From Bacillus sp. FJAT-27225 (GTDB lineage Bacteria; Bacillota; Bacilli; Bacillales; Cytobacillaceae): 64,000 bases of DNA. Positions 18,966 through 28,577 of this stretch are shown piece by piece (the first letter of the stretch is position 1; each line of letters begins with the position of its first letter). The position numbers and the translations under genes are program-made. The DNA lies in assembly GCF_001685025.1 (NCBI RefSeq), contig NZ_MAYU01000012.1, forward strand, positions 248,001 to 312,000. The letters are read 5' to 3'. The notes under the pieces were generated by a model that did no database searches, had not been told where the DNA came from, and saw only the letters and a program-made list of their open reading frames with translations.

Positions 18966-19177
18966 GACGGAGAATTTCCGGCTAATGTATTTAAGGGAGA
19001 CTTAAAAAGTAAATATAAGCGGACATATTCCGTTTATCATCATTTTATTTTAAAAAAATCAATAATTTGGGTCATATAAGCGGAGAAACTCCCTTTATTT
19101 TAAGGGAAATATCATTATTTCCCGATTTAAGCGGAAATTATCCGTTTATTTACAAACAATAGAAAATCAACATTTAG
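18966..19177. repeat. Long dispersed intergenic repeat, copy A
   Basis: About 212 bp sharing long diverged blocks with 61231-61444: GCGGAGAATTTCCG, AAAAAGTAAATATAAGCG, TATTCCGT, TTATTTTAAAAAAAT, AAACTCCCTTTATTTTA, ATTTCCCG, TTTAAGCGGAA. It contains repeated short palindromic words of the AAGCGGA/TCCGCTT kind. It fills most of the 435-base gap upstream of the zinc-ribbon gene's 3' end, and no ORF is present. Confidence 0.8.
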
Positions 19178-19259
19178 CTTTTAAAATAAAAGGGGGTCAC
19201 CAAAGCCGCCCAATATGCCTGTACCGATTCTTATACAAACTGGCAAACTAGAACCCTCC

Positions 19260-20183
19260 CTACATTGTCTCAGTACTATTGAAAATTTCCTCAAGGATGT
19301 AATCGAAGGTATCCTTTGGAACGTGCTCACCTTCTATCATCATCGAGTGAATTTCAAGGATGGGATGATCATCTAGTACATTTCGGTCAATCATAAACTC
19401 GATCATAACTTCCCCCATCGGGTCTGCCTCTGCCGCTACCCCCGTAAAACGGACGAGCTCATTTCGCCCTTCACCGGGAAACTCCTCCCAGTTCGTAACA
19501 GTGAAATACGCTTCAAACCCTTCGCCGATACTCTGTGTAGGGTATTCATAAAAATATCCTTCTTTAACAAGACGGATTGCCTCATCATGAACGGGAATGA
19601 ATAAAGCGGACATGACACCGTACACAAAAGTTAATGCAAAAGCATATACCACTCCCAGCCAGCTTGTGCCTCCGTTTTGCTCCAGCCAAATTTTCTGTTG
19701 CACACCAGGATAGGGGGAGAGGCTTACTTTTTGAATGGTTCTCTTCGTATGTTTAAGGTAGGCGGCATTGCCAACCAGGGACAAAAGTATGGAAAAAGGG
19801 ATAAAAAACAGTGTATGACCCTGTGGGTTCCTAAGTAAACCACCCTCCGAACCAAGGAAACCCAGCGCATATAATGCAAGATCGAATAGAAAGTAGAAGA
19901 TCACAATAATAAGAACCTCAACATACATTTTCCGGTACCCATACCAAAGCGGCCCTACAAGAAGTGCCGGAAAGCTAACGGTAAACACTGTATTCTTTTT
20001 CTCTATCGTTCTCCACTTCTTATGAAAATAGTGATATCGATCCACAACAAATGCAGCTTCCAACTCTTCAGGCTTGACACTTTCCAACTCCCTATTCTCT
20101 GCGTCAAGTACAATAGCCTTCCCACAACTCGAACAAAACCTGTCATGATCGCTTAAAAATTTCCCACAGTTGCTGCAGTACAC
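19260..20183 (-). CDS. Zinc-ribbon, DUF2628-like membrane protein
   Basis: A 307-residue protein. The N-terminal zinc ribbon YCSNCGKFL...FCSSCGKA (C-x2-C and C-x2-C) is followed by YHYFHKKW and LLVGPLWYGYRKMY, the signature of DUF2628-type membrane proteins. Hydrophobic helices lie at about 66-85, 90-112, 122-142 and 172-197. The C-terminal about 110 residues are soluble and acidic. Translation starts at a GTG with GGGGGAG 5 nt upstream. Function is unknown. It lies directly downstream of the STAND NTPase on the same strand, but a palindrome separates them. Confidence 0.75.
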   Translation of the reverse strand: MYCSNCGKFLSDHDRFCSSCGKAIVLDAENRELESVKPEELEAAFVVDRYHYFHKKWRTIEKKNTVFTVSFPALLVGPLWYGYRKMYVEVLIIVIFYFLFDLALYALGFLGSEGGLLRNPQGHTLFFIPFSILLSLVGNAAYLKHTKRTIQKVSLSPYPGVQQKIWLEQNGGTSWLGVVYAFALTFVYGVMSALFIPVHDEAIRLVKEGYFYEYPTQSIGEGFEAYFTVTNWEEFPGEGRNELVRFTGVAAEADPMGEVMIEFMIDRNVLDDHPILEIHSMMIEGEHVPKDTFDYILEEIFNSTETM

Positions 20184-20224
20184 CGCAACTCCCCCTTAAA
20201 ACCCTCTTTTTTCCATACTAGCAC

Positions 20225-20273
20225 AAATAAAGGGGGACGGTTCTGGTTTTTCACAGCATCCGTCCCCCTCTGC
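20225..20273 (-). terminator. GGGGGACGG palindrome after the STAND gene
   Basis: AGGGGGACGG pairs with CCGTCCCCCT, with outer AAATAA/TTATTT pairing. It lies just beyond the STAND stop codon at 20274 and is likely a terminator; it also separates this gene from the zinc-ribbon gene. Confidence 0.7.
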
Positions 20274-22772
20274 TTATTTGAGCAATTCTACTATCTCCTT
20301 GGCCCGTTCCAGTGACCGTTCGAAGTCGAGCCAATCCAAACTTTCGCGCAAGCCTTCTATCTTTTCTTCATCCTGCAAGTACACATATAAAGGCAGCTTC
20401 AGACAATGATAGACTTGTAGTTCATCCATTTTGTCTTCGACTAGCTTAACCGTACGCTCAACACTGACTGGGTCCTTCCCAGCAATTGCGATGATGGCCT
20501 TTGCGATATAGGAAAAGAGTACTCCCGATTGAAAGCCTGTTTCTTCCTGGGTTTGCGTTGCGAGCTCTGCGTACTCCTCCGCCAGAACGACATTTTTATC
20601 ATGCAAAACATGCGCGATTGCCAATGCTGCATAGATTCTCCCAAGTTCAATTTTCGAATCCTGCTGTTCGTTGATTTCGATTGCTTTAGGCGCGAGCTTG
20701 ATCGCTTCTTCCGGCTTTGACCAGCACAGGGTTTCCATCAGGCTTGTATGGGATTTTCCGATATAGCCATCGGTATTTTCACCCTGGAACATCGCCAGCG
20801 CACTCGAATAAATTTCTTCCGCTTCATCTGATAAAAAGTTCAGCCTGTAGACATGGCCCTTCGTCCGGATTGTCGCCGCTTTTTCAAAAATATTCGAGAT
20901 TGTCGCGGTCGTCTCATCGAGTACCTGCACAGATCTCTTGTACTTGCCTCTCAAATAAAGCTGGTCGCCCCATTGGCGGAAAATCTTGCTGTACAACTTT
21001 TCCGTTTCCTTCGTATAGGCAATCCGTTTTGTCAAATTTTCATATAGCACTTCCGCTTCATCATACCTTCCTGACAACGCGGTAATATGCGTTTTCACAT
21101 ACTCAGCCATCGTGTCGAAGCGGCCGAGCCTGCTTGCCGAAATATCCGCTTTGCCAATCACGTCCAGTCCTTCAATCAGCTTGCCCTTCCACAACAGGCA
21201 ATTGGCCCTAAGGAAATAAAGAACATCCTTCAAGTTTTCCTGCTGCCCGGCCCGAATCGAGATTTCTTCAACATCGTTCCAATAGCCATTGTCAATCAAA
21301 TACAAGCCGGTCTCAATCAGCGCCTCCACTTCCGCTTTATTCACTTGCGGCAAAAAGGAACTTAACGACACAAGCTGGCTAAAGAATCGCTCCAGCAGCC
21401 GGTAATCATATTTTTCCTTCTGCTCATCTATAAAGTCGAACAAGCTGCGAATCACACTGATGCTCAGCTGGCTAGGCGTCCCTGATGCATTTGCGACTCC
21501 ATCAAAAATATACTCGCGGATGCTGTCATGGATTTTGTTCATTCCGTACTCCGAATCAATATTGAGCACGAACGATTTTTCAAGAAACTGCTCATATTTC
21601 GTCAGAGGATAGCCAATATGGAATTTACCAAGCAAATACGCAAAAAGCTGATAATCGAAAAAGTGGATCGCCGACAGCGTTTTGACGAGTTCGGCTTCCT
21701 CATCAGAAAGATGTCTGAGGAATCGATCAATCACCTCATATTCAGCCATTTTAAAATCTTCGCTCTGCGGCTTCTGGCCGGCGGAAACCTTCTGCTCATA
21801 AATATTGACACAAAGATTCAAGTACAGCGGAATGCCTTTCGCCGACATAACGATTTCCTTCCGGATGCTCTCGTCCTCGATTGGCACCATCCGGAGAAAC
21901 AAGTCGGCATCATCTTCCGGCAAGATGTCCAGGTCGACATTGTTAATATACTGTTTCCATTCAGGATTGTAGCTCTCCCAATTGATTGCATCCCGGCTCC
22001 CCATTATAAACAGGCCGACCTCGCTCGCCGCTACAAATTCGCGGATCCATTCATCGGCAGATTCGGTTACAGACTTCGTTTTCAGTTTTTTCAGCATCGT
22101 CTCATAGGCATCGAAGTAAATGATATGCTTGACCCCATCACGCTCATAGGCATTATACAAGGAAAGCCCCAAGTAGTACGGCAGCTTTCGAAAAATATCA
22201 ATCGGCTGGCTATGATCGATTTCGTGGATCTCTTCTTTAAACTGGCTATAGGATTTCGTGTATTTATCCAACACCTTTGCGGAAACCGAGCGGATAAGCT
22301 TGAGCGGTATTTTCAAGCCGCTCACTCCGCCAACTTCCTCAAGGATATCCCAAATGATGCTATCCTCGGAATTGAAGCGTTTCTTGATTTCAATCGGAGT
22401 ATAGCCGACCGAAGACCAATAGTTGACGAGCGCATAATCAAACAGCAGCGCTGGAACGGCAAGCTGCTTCCGGATTGCGATCATAATATCAGTCGGCGAA
22501 TCAAACTCGAATGCATCCAAGCTGATGAAGATTTGGCGGATTTTTTTATTTTTTTCAACAGAAAGCTTCTTTTCTACTTCCTCATACAAGTGAGTCTGCA
22601 GCTTTGTTTTTCCAATCCCGCCCATTCCGTAAAATGCCAGCACTTTAAAAATTTCTTCGTCATTTTTTAGTTTCTCGTATGTATTCCAATATAGTTTGCG
22701 TGGCTCATTTCGGTCCGTGAACACACGGTTTGCCTTAAAGCCCCTTGGTTTTTTATATTTACTTAAATTCAT
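20274..22772 (-). CDS. STAND-type P-loop NTPase with TPR-like C-terminal half
   Basis: An 832-residue protein. Walker A is FYGMGGIGKTKL (about 47-58), the NB-ARC/STAND form. A Walker-B-like HIIYFDAYE lies near 220 and a sensor-like FIMGSRDAINW near 257. Residues 340-420 resemble a winged-helix module. From about 460 to the end the sequence is a helical solenoid with TPR-like hairpins (YDEAEVLYENL, KYKRSVQVLDE, AEEIYSSALAMF). No N-terminal effector domain (TIR, nuclease, protease) or membrane segment is visible. STAND ATPases are signal-dependent switches used in regulation and some anti-phage systems; the role here is unknown. The start has GGGGGAGACT upstream. Confidence 0.78.
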   Translation of the reverse strand: MNLSKYKKPRGFKANRVFTDRNEPRKLYWNTYEKLKNDEEIFKVLAFYGMGGIGKTKLQTHLYEEVEKKLSVEKNKKIRQIFISLDAFEFDSPTDIMIAIRKQLAVPALLFDYALVNYWSSVGYTPIEIKKRFNSEDSIIWDILEEVGGVSGLKIPLKLIRSVSAKVLDKYTKSYSQFKEEIHEIDHSQPIDIFRKLPYYLGLSLYNAYERDGVKHIIYFDAYETMLKKLKTKSVTESADEWIREFVAASEVGLFIMGSRDAINWESYNPEWKQYINNVDLDILPEDDADLFLRMVPIEDESIRKEIVMSAKGIPLYLNLCVNIYEQKVSAGQKPQSEDFKMAEYEVIDRFLRHLSDEEAELVKTLSAIHFFDYQLFAYLLGKFHIGYPLTKYEQFLEKSFVLNIDSEYGMNKIHDSIREYIFDGVANASGTPSQLSISVIRSLFDFIDEQKEKYDYRLLERFFSQLVSLSSFLPQVNKAEVEALIETGLYLIDNGYWNDVEEISIRAGQQENLKDVLYFLRANCLLWKGKLIEGLDVIGKADISASRLGRFDTMAEYVKTHITALSGRYDEAEVLYENLTKRIAYTKETEKLYSKIFRQWGDQLYLRGKYKRSVQVLDETTATISNIFEKAATIRTKGHVYRLNFLSDEAEEIYSSALAMFQGENTDGYIGKSHTSLMETLCWSKPEEAIKLAPKAIEINEQQDSKIELGRIYAALAIAHVLHDKNVVLAEEYAELATQTQEETGFQSGVLFSYIAKAIIAIAGKDPVSVERTVKLVEDKMDELQVYHCLKLPLYVYLQDEEKIEGLRESLDWLDFERSLERAKEIVELLK

Positions 22773-22908
22773 AGTCTCCCCCTGCTAATCCAATAGTCCT
22801 AAAACCATTTTACACTGTAATTATAGTTAAAAGAAGATTAGAACAATAGAAAAGCAGCTTTTATTGGTGTACACTTTATAAGAAAAGTCTATATATAAGG
22901 GGATTTTT

Positions 22909-23964
22909 ATGAGTACATATGGAATTCTGCAACGCTTTCGCGAATACTTGCCTGTATCCGACCAAACACCTATGCTGAGCTTAAACGAGGGCAACACACC
23001 TCTAGTACATTTGGGGCATTTATCCGAAAAGCTCAACATCAATCTTTTTGGAAAAATAGAAGGCGCCAACCCGACCGGATCGTTCAAAGACCGCGGCATG
23101 GTCCTCGCGGTTGCCAAGGCCAAAGAGGAAGGCTCACGCGTGATTATTTGCGCATCAACCGGGAATACCTCCGCCTCAGCAGCTGCATACGCGGCCAGAG
23201 CCGGCCTTGAGTGCATCGTCGTCATCCCGGATGGAAAAGTCGCGGCAGGCAAAGTTGCCCAGGCGGCTATCCATGGCGCCAAAATTGTCGCAATCAAAGG
23301 CAACTTCGACCAGGCCCAGGAGATTGTGACCAATCTGAAAAACTACTTGCCTATCACACCTGTCAACTCGACCAATCCGTACCGAATTGAGGGACAAAAA
23401 ACCGCTGCCTTTGAAATTTGCGAGCAACTCGGAAAAGCGCCTGACATTCTTGCGATTCCGGTCGGCAACGCTGGGAACATCACTTCATATTGGAAAGGTT
23501 TCAAGGAGTACAATGAGAGGAATGAAACTGGCTTGCCGGAGATGCGCGGCTTCCAGGCAGAGGGCTGTGCAGCCATCGTTCGGAACGAAGTCATTGAAAA
23601 TCCGGAAACCATCGCGACAGCCATCCGAATCGGCAACCCAGCCAGCTGGTCAAAAGCAGTCGCAGCAGCCGAAGAATCACACGGGAAAATTGACTCAGTA
23701 ACCGATGAGGAGATACTCGAGGCATACAAGCTGCTGGCCCGTACCGAGGGAATCTTCGCCGAACCAGGATCAGCTGCTTCACTCGCTGGCGTCATCAAAC
23801 AAGTGAAGAGTGGCGAAATCAAACCGGGAAGCACCATCGTCGCCGTCCTGACAGGCAACGGCCTAAAAGACCCAGACATCGCCCTCACAGCCGCAGAACT
23901 GACTCCAACCGTATTGCCGAGCGATGAAAAAGAAGTCGCCGCATTTATAAAGAGCTTCAGTTAG
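22909..23964 (+). CDS. thrC: Threonine synthase
   Basis: A 351-residue fold-type II PLP enzyme, very close in length to B. subtilis ThrC. The PLP lysine lies in [11 protein letters not shown] (about residue 61), the phosphate-binding glycine loop is [11 protein letters not shown], and the N-terminal half carries [14 protein letters not shown]. It converts O-phosphohomoserine to threonine in the cytosol. The start follows AAGGGGATTTTT. It is unusual that neither hom nor thrB is adjacent; a terminator follows, so it is transcribed alone. Confidence 0.92.
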   Translation: MSTYGILQRFREYLPVSDQTPMLSLNEGNTPLVHLGHLSEKLNINLFGKIEGANPTGSFKDRGMVLAVAKAKEEGSRVIICASTGNTSASAAAYAARAGLECIVVIPDGKVAAGKVAQAAIHGAKIVAIKGNFDQAQEIVTNLKNYLPITPVNSTNPYRIEGQKTAAFEICEQLGKAPDILAIPVGNAGNITSYWKGFKEYNERNETGLPEMRGFQAEGCAAIVRNEVIENPETIATAIRIGNPASWSKAVAAAEESHGKIDSVTDEEILEAYKLLARTEGIFAEPGSAASLAGVIKQVKSGEIKPGSTIVAVLTGNGLKDPDIALTAAELTPTVLPSDEKEVAAFIKSFS

Positions 23965-24005
23965 GAGGAAGGGCTGCAATTCAATAAAAAACAAAATAAT
24001 TAGAA

Positions 24006-24032
24006 GCCCAATTGTTCTATCGGCAATTGGGC
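24006..24032 (+). terminator. Terminator of thrC
   Basis: GCCCAATTG and CAATTGGGC form a 9-bp stem followed by TTTACGTTTTATC, about 40 nt after the thrC stop codon. Confidence 0.85.
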
Positions 24033-24157
24033 TTTACGTTTTATCTATTGTTTAGGCCTTAAATCGGAACCCTTTTTCCTTAGTCCACCCAACGTTATGA
24101 CAAAAAAGAACCATCCCCCTATTGCAAACTAGAACCGACCCCTATCCTGCAACCTCC

Positions 24158-24175
24158 TATGAATAAAAATACAAT
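24158..24175 (+). promoter_or_regulatory. ARG-box-like operator (ArgR/AhrC)
   Basis: TATGAATAAAAATACAAT closely follows the 18-bp Bacillus ARG box (CATGAATAAAAATKCAA type). It lies about 115 nt upstream of the nhaC-argH pair, in an AT-rich promoter region. Its position before an argH gene supports a genuine arginine-regulator site. AT-rich chance matches are possible. Half copies of the GGGACGGTTCT palindrome lie just upstream (24105-24150). Confidence 0.5.
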
Positions 24176-24291
24176 TAAATTATAATTATATTTAAATAAT
24201 TTGTTGCATATCACGTTGTCATTCACTATAATCAAATCTATTATAAAATAATTTTCATATTTATACATCGCAGAAAAAGGGGAGAATGTTT

Positions 24292-25821
24292 ATGGAACAC
24301 CTGGGCTGGATATCTTTGATCCCACCTATCATTGCAGTTGTGCTTGCAATTATTACGAAGAATGTAGTTGTGTCTTTATTCTCAGGAGCTTTTATGGGAG
24401 TATTGATTCTGATGGGCGGAAACCCTATTAAGGCAACAACCGAGACAATAGGAAACTACTTTTTCCCGCTAGCGGCGGATAGCTACAATGCAGCAATCAT
24501 CGTCTTGTTATTCTTTATCGGCGGTTTTGTCGCGCTAATGGAGAAATCCGGCGGGGGAGCCGCTCTTGCAACCAATACTATTAAATTTATTAATACGAAG
24601 GCCAAAGCACAAATTTCGGCCTGGATTGGTGGAATTATTATCTTCTTCTCCGACTTGGGCACGCCGCTTATTGTCGGTCCGGTTTTTGAAAAAATCTTCG
24701 ATAAGGCAAAGATTTCAAGAGAAAAACTTGCCTGGATTATTGATTCAACCTCTTCACCGGTCGCAGTTTTAGTTCCGTTTATTGGCTGGGGCGTTTACAT
24801 TATGGGACTCATTCAAAAGGAATACGAAGCGCTGAATATTACAACATCTGAATTCACTACACTCGTCAAGGTCATACCTTTTCAGTTTTATGCCATCCTG
24901 GCTGTTGTGATGGTTCCGTTAATTGCTTTTTCCAAGCTGGACTTTGGGCCAATGGCAAAAGCGGAGCACAGGGTCCAAACGACTGGGGAACTGTATTGGC
25001 CTGAATCCAAGCCATTAAGGAGAGCGGAGAATAGTGAAGCAGGAATCAAGCACCAGCACGCTATCCTAATTTGGCTGCCATTGTTAGTGTTATTAATTAC
25101 CCTGTTCAGTTTATTGATTTCGTATGGCTTCCCATTGGAGCCAGTGCCGGGAAATGATTTCAGGGTTGCCTTAAGTACAGCTTATCTATTTGCCGCCATT
25201 TCAATTATGATCTTAATGTTTGTTTATAAAGTGAAAAAATTGAGTGATATTTTTTCTATTTACACAACCGGGATGCAAAAAATGGTTTATGTTGCGGCTA
25301 CACTGATCCTCGCCTGGTCACTAGGTAAGGTTATGAAAGAAATGGGCACTGCTGAATTTATCGTTGAGGCAATGGACGGCAATGTGCCGGCATTCATTAT
25401 TCCAGCGGTTTTATTCCTGGTCGGTGTTTTAATGTCACTTGCATCCGGAACATCGTGGGGAACATTTGCGATTATGCTGCCGATTGCCATTCCTATGGCT
25501 GTTGCTCTTGATGCACATTTACTCGTTTGCATCGGTGCTGTTCTGTCAGGCGGAATCTTCGGCGACCACTGTTCACCTATTTCCGATACAACGATTTTAT
25601 CTTCAACAGGCGCAGGGTCAGACCATATTGACCACGTGAAAACACAATTTCCGTATGCGGTTCTAAATGCATCGATTGCCTTAATTGGATATATTGTCGC
25701 GGGAATAACAGGCAGTGCATTCACGTTAATCTTAAACTTTACCTTGCTCATATTGGCTATTTTTATCTTATCCAAGATTCATAGAAAAAAGCATGCAGTA
25801 AGTGAAGGAGTTGGACTGTAG
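24292..25821 (+). CDS. NhaC-family Na+/H+ antiporter-like transporter
   Basis: A 509-residue integral membrane protein with about 11-12 hydrophobic helices. NhaC-family motifs are visible: FFSDLGTPLIVGPVF, WIIDSTSSPVAVLVPF, LASGTSWGTFAIMLPIAIP and GGIFGDHCSPISDTT. I use the second ATG, 7 nt after GGGGAG. The stop overlaps the GTG of argH (25819-25823), so the two are translationally coupled. The NhaC family includes malate/lactate and amino-acid-linked antiporters as well as plain Na+/H+ antiporters. Coupling to argH and the upstream ARG-box-like site suggest transport of arginine, citrulline or a related compound; this is inference. Confidence 0.82.
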   Translation: MEHLGWISLIPPIIAVVLAIITKNVVVSLFSGAFMGVLILMGGNPIKATTETIGNYFFPLAADSYNAAIIVLLFFIGGFVALMEKSGGGAALATNTIKFINTKAKAQISAWIGGIIIFFSDLGTPLIVGPVFEKIFDKAKISREKLAWIIDSTSSPVAVLVPFIGWGVYIMGLIQKEYEALNITTSEFTTLVKVIPFQFYAILAVVMVPLIAFSKLDFGPMAKAEHRVQTTGELYWPESKPLRRAENSEAGIKHQHAILIWLPLLVLLITLFSLLISYGFPLEPVPGNDFRVALSTAYLFAAISIMILMFVYKVKKLSDIFSIYTTGMQKMVYVAATLILAWSLGKVMKEMGTAEFIVEAMDGNVPAFIIPAVLFLVGVLMSLASGTSWGTFAIMLPIAIPMAVALDAHLLVCIGAVLSGGIFGDHCSPISDTTILSSTGAGSDHIDHVKTQFPYAVLNASIALIGYIVAGITGSAFTLILNFTLLILAIFILSKIHRKKHAVSEGVGL

Positions 25822-27140
25822 TGAAATTATGGGGCGGACGCTTTTCAAAGCAAGCAGATCAAATTATGGAAGAATTCAATACGTCTCTTCCTGTCGATCA
25901 CAGACTTTATCATCAGGATATAACAGGAAGCATTGCTCATGTAAAAATGCTTGTAAAATGTGAATTGCTATCAGAGTCGGAAGGCGATCTGCTTATAGAC
26001 GGACTTGAATCAATTTTAAAAGATATAGAGTCGGGAGTTCTAAAAGTAGAAGGAAATTATGAAGACATTCATTCTTTTGTAGAGATGAACCTGACCGAAA
26101 GAATCGGCGAAACAGGTAAAAAGCTGCATACAGCAAGAAGCAGAAATGACCAGGTAGCGGTCGACATGAGGCTATATGCTAAACAAAAGGGCCAGGAAGT
26201 GATGGCTGCCCTACAGCAACTAATCGATTCTTTAAAAAACAAAGCCGCTGAAAATAATGTGATCATGCCCGGTTATACTCATTTGCAGCGTGCGCAGGTT
26301 GTCACATTCAGCCATCACCTTGGCGCTTATGTTCAAATGTTTACCCGTGATAAAAAAAGAGTCGCCAACGCGATTGAGATTTTGGATGAAAACCCATTGG
26401 GATGCGGTGCGTTGGCGGGAACTACCCATAATATCGACCGGCAAATCACGACTGAACTTTTAGGTTTTTCCAAGCCTGTTGACAATTTTCTGGATGGAGT
26501 CAGCGACCGCGATTATTTGCTGGAACTGATGTCCGGCTTCTCCATCACAATGATGCATTTAAGCAGATTAAGCGAAGAGCTGATTCTCTGGAGCAGCCAG
26601 GAATTCCGGTTCATTGAAATAGATGATGCCTATTCAACAGGCAGCAGCATTATGCCGCAAAAGAAAAACCCTGACGCGGCAGAACTGATTCGAGGAAAAA
26701 CAGGCCGGGTGTACGGCTCGCTTTTCTCGTTATTGACAACACTAAAAGGCTTGCCGCTCACTTATAACAAAGATATGCAGGAAGATAAAGAACAATTTTT
26801 TGATGCCCTGGATACCGTGATGGATTGCCTTGAGATCATGTCAAAAATGATCGATACCCTCCATGTCAAGGAAGAGAATATGAAAGCAGCAATCAAAGCA
26901 GGCTTCCTGAATGCCACCGAGGTCGCAGACTATTTGGTGGGGAAGGGAACCCCCTTCAGGGATGCCCACGAAATCGTCGGAAAAATCATCATCCATTGCG
27001 AGCAGCACAAGAAAAGCATCGAAGATTTAAGCCTGGATGAATTAGCAACATTCAGCAGCAGCATCTCGGACGATATTTACGAATATATCGATTATGAGAA
27101 TATATTAAACAAAGGAAATAAAAAACTTCTAAAAGAATAA
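25821..27140 (+). CDS. argH: Argininosuccinate lyase
   Basis: A 439-residue member of the fumarase/aspartase superfamily with the signature GSSIMPQKKNPDA (about 273-285), the HTARSRNDQVA substrate loop and GYTHLQRAQ with the catalytic His. The WGGRF N-terminus is typical of true ArgH. It cleaves argininosuccinate to arginine and fumarate. It starts at a GTG overlapping the transporter's stop. In most Bacillaceae argH follows argG; here argG is absent and a transporter takes its place. A second, more divergent homologue lies at 35874-37364, so the two may serve different pathways. Confidence 0.92.
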   Translation: MKLWGGRFSKQADQIMEEFNTSLPVDHRLYHQDITGSIAHVKMLVKCELLSESEGDLLIDGLESILKDIESGVLKVEGNYEDIHSFVEMNLTERIGETGKKLHTARSRNDQVAVDMRLYAKQKGQEVMAALQQLIDSLKNKAAENNVIMPGYTHLQRAQVVTFSHHLGAYVQMFTRDKKRVANAIEILDENPLGCGALAGTTHNIDRQITTELLGFSKPVDNFLDGVSDRDYLLELMSGFSITMMHLSRLSEELILWSSQEFRFIEIDDAYSTGSSIMPQKKNPDAAELIRGKTGRVYGSLFSLLTTLKGLPLTYNKDMQEDKEQFFDALDTVMDCLEIMSKMIDTLHVKEENMKAAIKAGFLNATEVADYLVGKGTPFRDAHEIVGKIIIHCEQHKKSIEDLSLDELATFSSSISDDIYEYIDYENILNKGNKKLLKE

Positions 27141-27146
27141 TCACAA

Positions 27147-27194
27147 AAGGGGACGGTTCTACTCTGCCAAGCAAAGTAGAACCGTCCCCCTTTT
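27147..27194. terminator. AAAGGGGACGGTTCTACT palindrome, bidirectional
   Basis: AAAGGGGACGGTTCTACT and AGTAGAACCGTCCCC form a stem of about 15 bp followed by CTTTTT, between the convergent 3' ends of argH and the small membrane protein gene. It is a full copy of the dispersed palindrome. Confidence 0.85.
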
Positions 27195-27202
27195 TGGAAA
27201 TC

Positions 27203-27658
27203 TTAGATAACTCCCTGGAATCGCAAAATGATTTCTGCAATCAGTGCGGAGCCAAGGTATGTTCCGAGAAGTACGCACATTCCGATGACGATGGTTTTCC
27301 AGCCAAGCTTGGCGAAGTCTGTCCAAGAGCGGCCAATCGATATGCCTGCGTAGGCCAAAATAGGTGTGGCGATTGCTAACAGATTGACTTGTCCTGTCCA
27401 TTCGACAAACTTTTCCTGGAACGGCATGCCTGGAATCGTAATTATGAACCCGAGAATCCCGATGTAGGCAACACTCGGTATCTTTTTAAATGGAAGAGCC
27501 TTATGAATAATCAGCCCGATCAAACTAATCACTACTAAAACGAGAAGCCCTGGAAGCGCGGCAAGCGGCATTACCTCATAACCAATCCAGTTCCCTACAA
27601 GAATTAAAAGTGAAATAATGATAAATAATAAGACCCACTCCTGAATACTCTTCAACAT
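27203..27658 (-). CDS. Small integral membrane protein, partner of the DUF3100 protein
   Basis: A 151-residue protein with about five hydrophobic helices (about 8-24, 33-52, 63-77, 89-105, 120-143). It begins 5 nt after the stop of the DUF3100 gene, and its GGAGG overlaps that stop, so co-translation is likely. FAKLGWKTIVIGMCVLLGTYLGSA resembles the second half of bacterial two-part membrane transporters. I do not recognise a named family. Together the pair probably forms one membrane complex. Confidence 0.68.
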   Translation of the reverse strand: MLKSIQEWVLLFIIISLLILVGNWIGYEVMPLAALPGLLVLVVISLIGLIIHKALPFKKIPSVAYIGILGFIITIPGMPFQEKFVEWTGQVNLLAIATPILAYAGISIGRSWTDFAKLGWKTIVIGMCVLLGTYLGSALIAEIILRFQGVI

Positions 27659-27663
27659 GGTTA

Positions 27664-28482
27664 TTACGCCTCCTTTGTATTAGCCGGAATTTCTTTTTTA
27701 CTTCTCGCTCTAGAAAGAATTTGATAGAGTTTTTCGGTTAACGGCAAACCTACCAAAATGCTCGCGTATAACCCAGTAACAGATGTTAATAGGTTGCTAG
27801 CTCCAGAGAAGGCAGTAATTTCATCGGCCATGTCCGGATAGGCGGCTACAAGCGGACCAAGCGAAGCTGCTGCCATGCTGCCGCTCCCTACTCCAGTTGC
27901 CATCGCAAATGAGTAAGGATGAAGAGGTGTAGCTGTTGCTAAGAATCCTGAGATGAGGCCAAGGAAGATCGATCCAAAAACTGTACCGAAGATATACATC
28001 GCCATTACTCCGCGTCCCTCCGGAGAAGAAAGGCCATATTTATCCGTGATAAGGGCCAGGTTTGGCTCACGGCCAATTGAGTGTGTCATCCCGATGGCTT
28101 CTCTCTTCAAGCCTAGTAAAACAGCTATAGGCAATGCGAATAAAATGGTACCCAGATTCCCAATCTCCTGAAGAATCAGTGCCGGGCCTGCTTCAATTAG
28201 CAGCGGCAAAGCAGGGCCTGCCTGGACGCCGAATTTTGCGATCAATAGAGTCAGTGTTATAAACACGAGAGTCTCAGCATTTTCGGACTGCTTTTTTGTA
28301 ACGGCTGGAGTAAAATAGACGGCAATGCCAATAATTACGGCATACAACATCGGCAATAATAAAATAACCCCTACACCAACAGCAATTCGGTGTGTACCAA
28401 TCAGTTCAGTCACAATAACAATGGCAAGTACAATAAGATGCAAGCGCCAATCCTTCCATAATTTCACGGCATTTTCGCTCAA
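27664..28482 (-). CDS. DUF3100 membrane protein
   Basis: A 272-residue integral membrane protein with about seven helices. LHLIVLAIVIVTELIGT, followed by GVILLLPMLYAVIIG, is the DUF3100 hallmark; MTHSIGREPNLALITDKYG is a conserved polar loop. The frame is open to 28527, but the TTG at 28482 has AGGGGGA 7 nt upstream and is preferred. The position after amidohydrolase and dehydrogenase genes suggests uptake or export of their substrate or product; no biochemical function is established. Confidence 0.75.
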   Translation of the reverse strand: MSENAVKLWKDWRLHLIVLAIVIVTELIGTHRIAVGVGVILLLPMLYAVIIGIAVYFTPAVTKKQSENAETLVFITLTLLIAKFGVQAGPALPLLIEAGPALILQEIGNLGTILFALPIAVLLGLKREAIGMTHSIGREPNLALITDKYGLSSPEGRGVMAMYIFGTVFGSIFLGLISGFLATATPLHPYSFAMATGVGSGSMAAASLGPLVAAYPDMADEITAFSGASNLLTSVTGLYASILVGLPLTEKLYQILSRARSKKEIPANTKEA

Positions 28483-28577
28483 CTTCAATTCCCCCTTTTT
28501 TAATTCAACCTTTGTAAAAAATTTCAATCAGTAGGGGAATTAACCACTACCTCCATGATTAAAAACTGATTCTAGAC

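Noticed and set aside
21528-22670. 380-residue ORF opposite the STAND gene
   Set aside because: Antisense shadow of a well-supported coding region; composition is not protein-like and there is no ribosome site.
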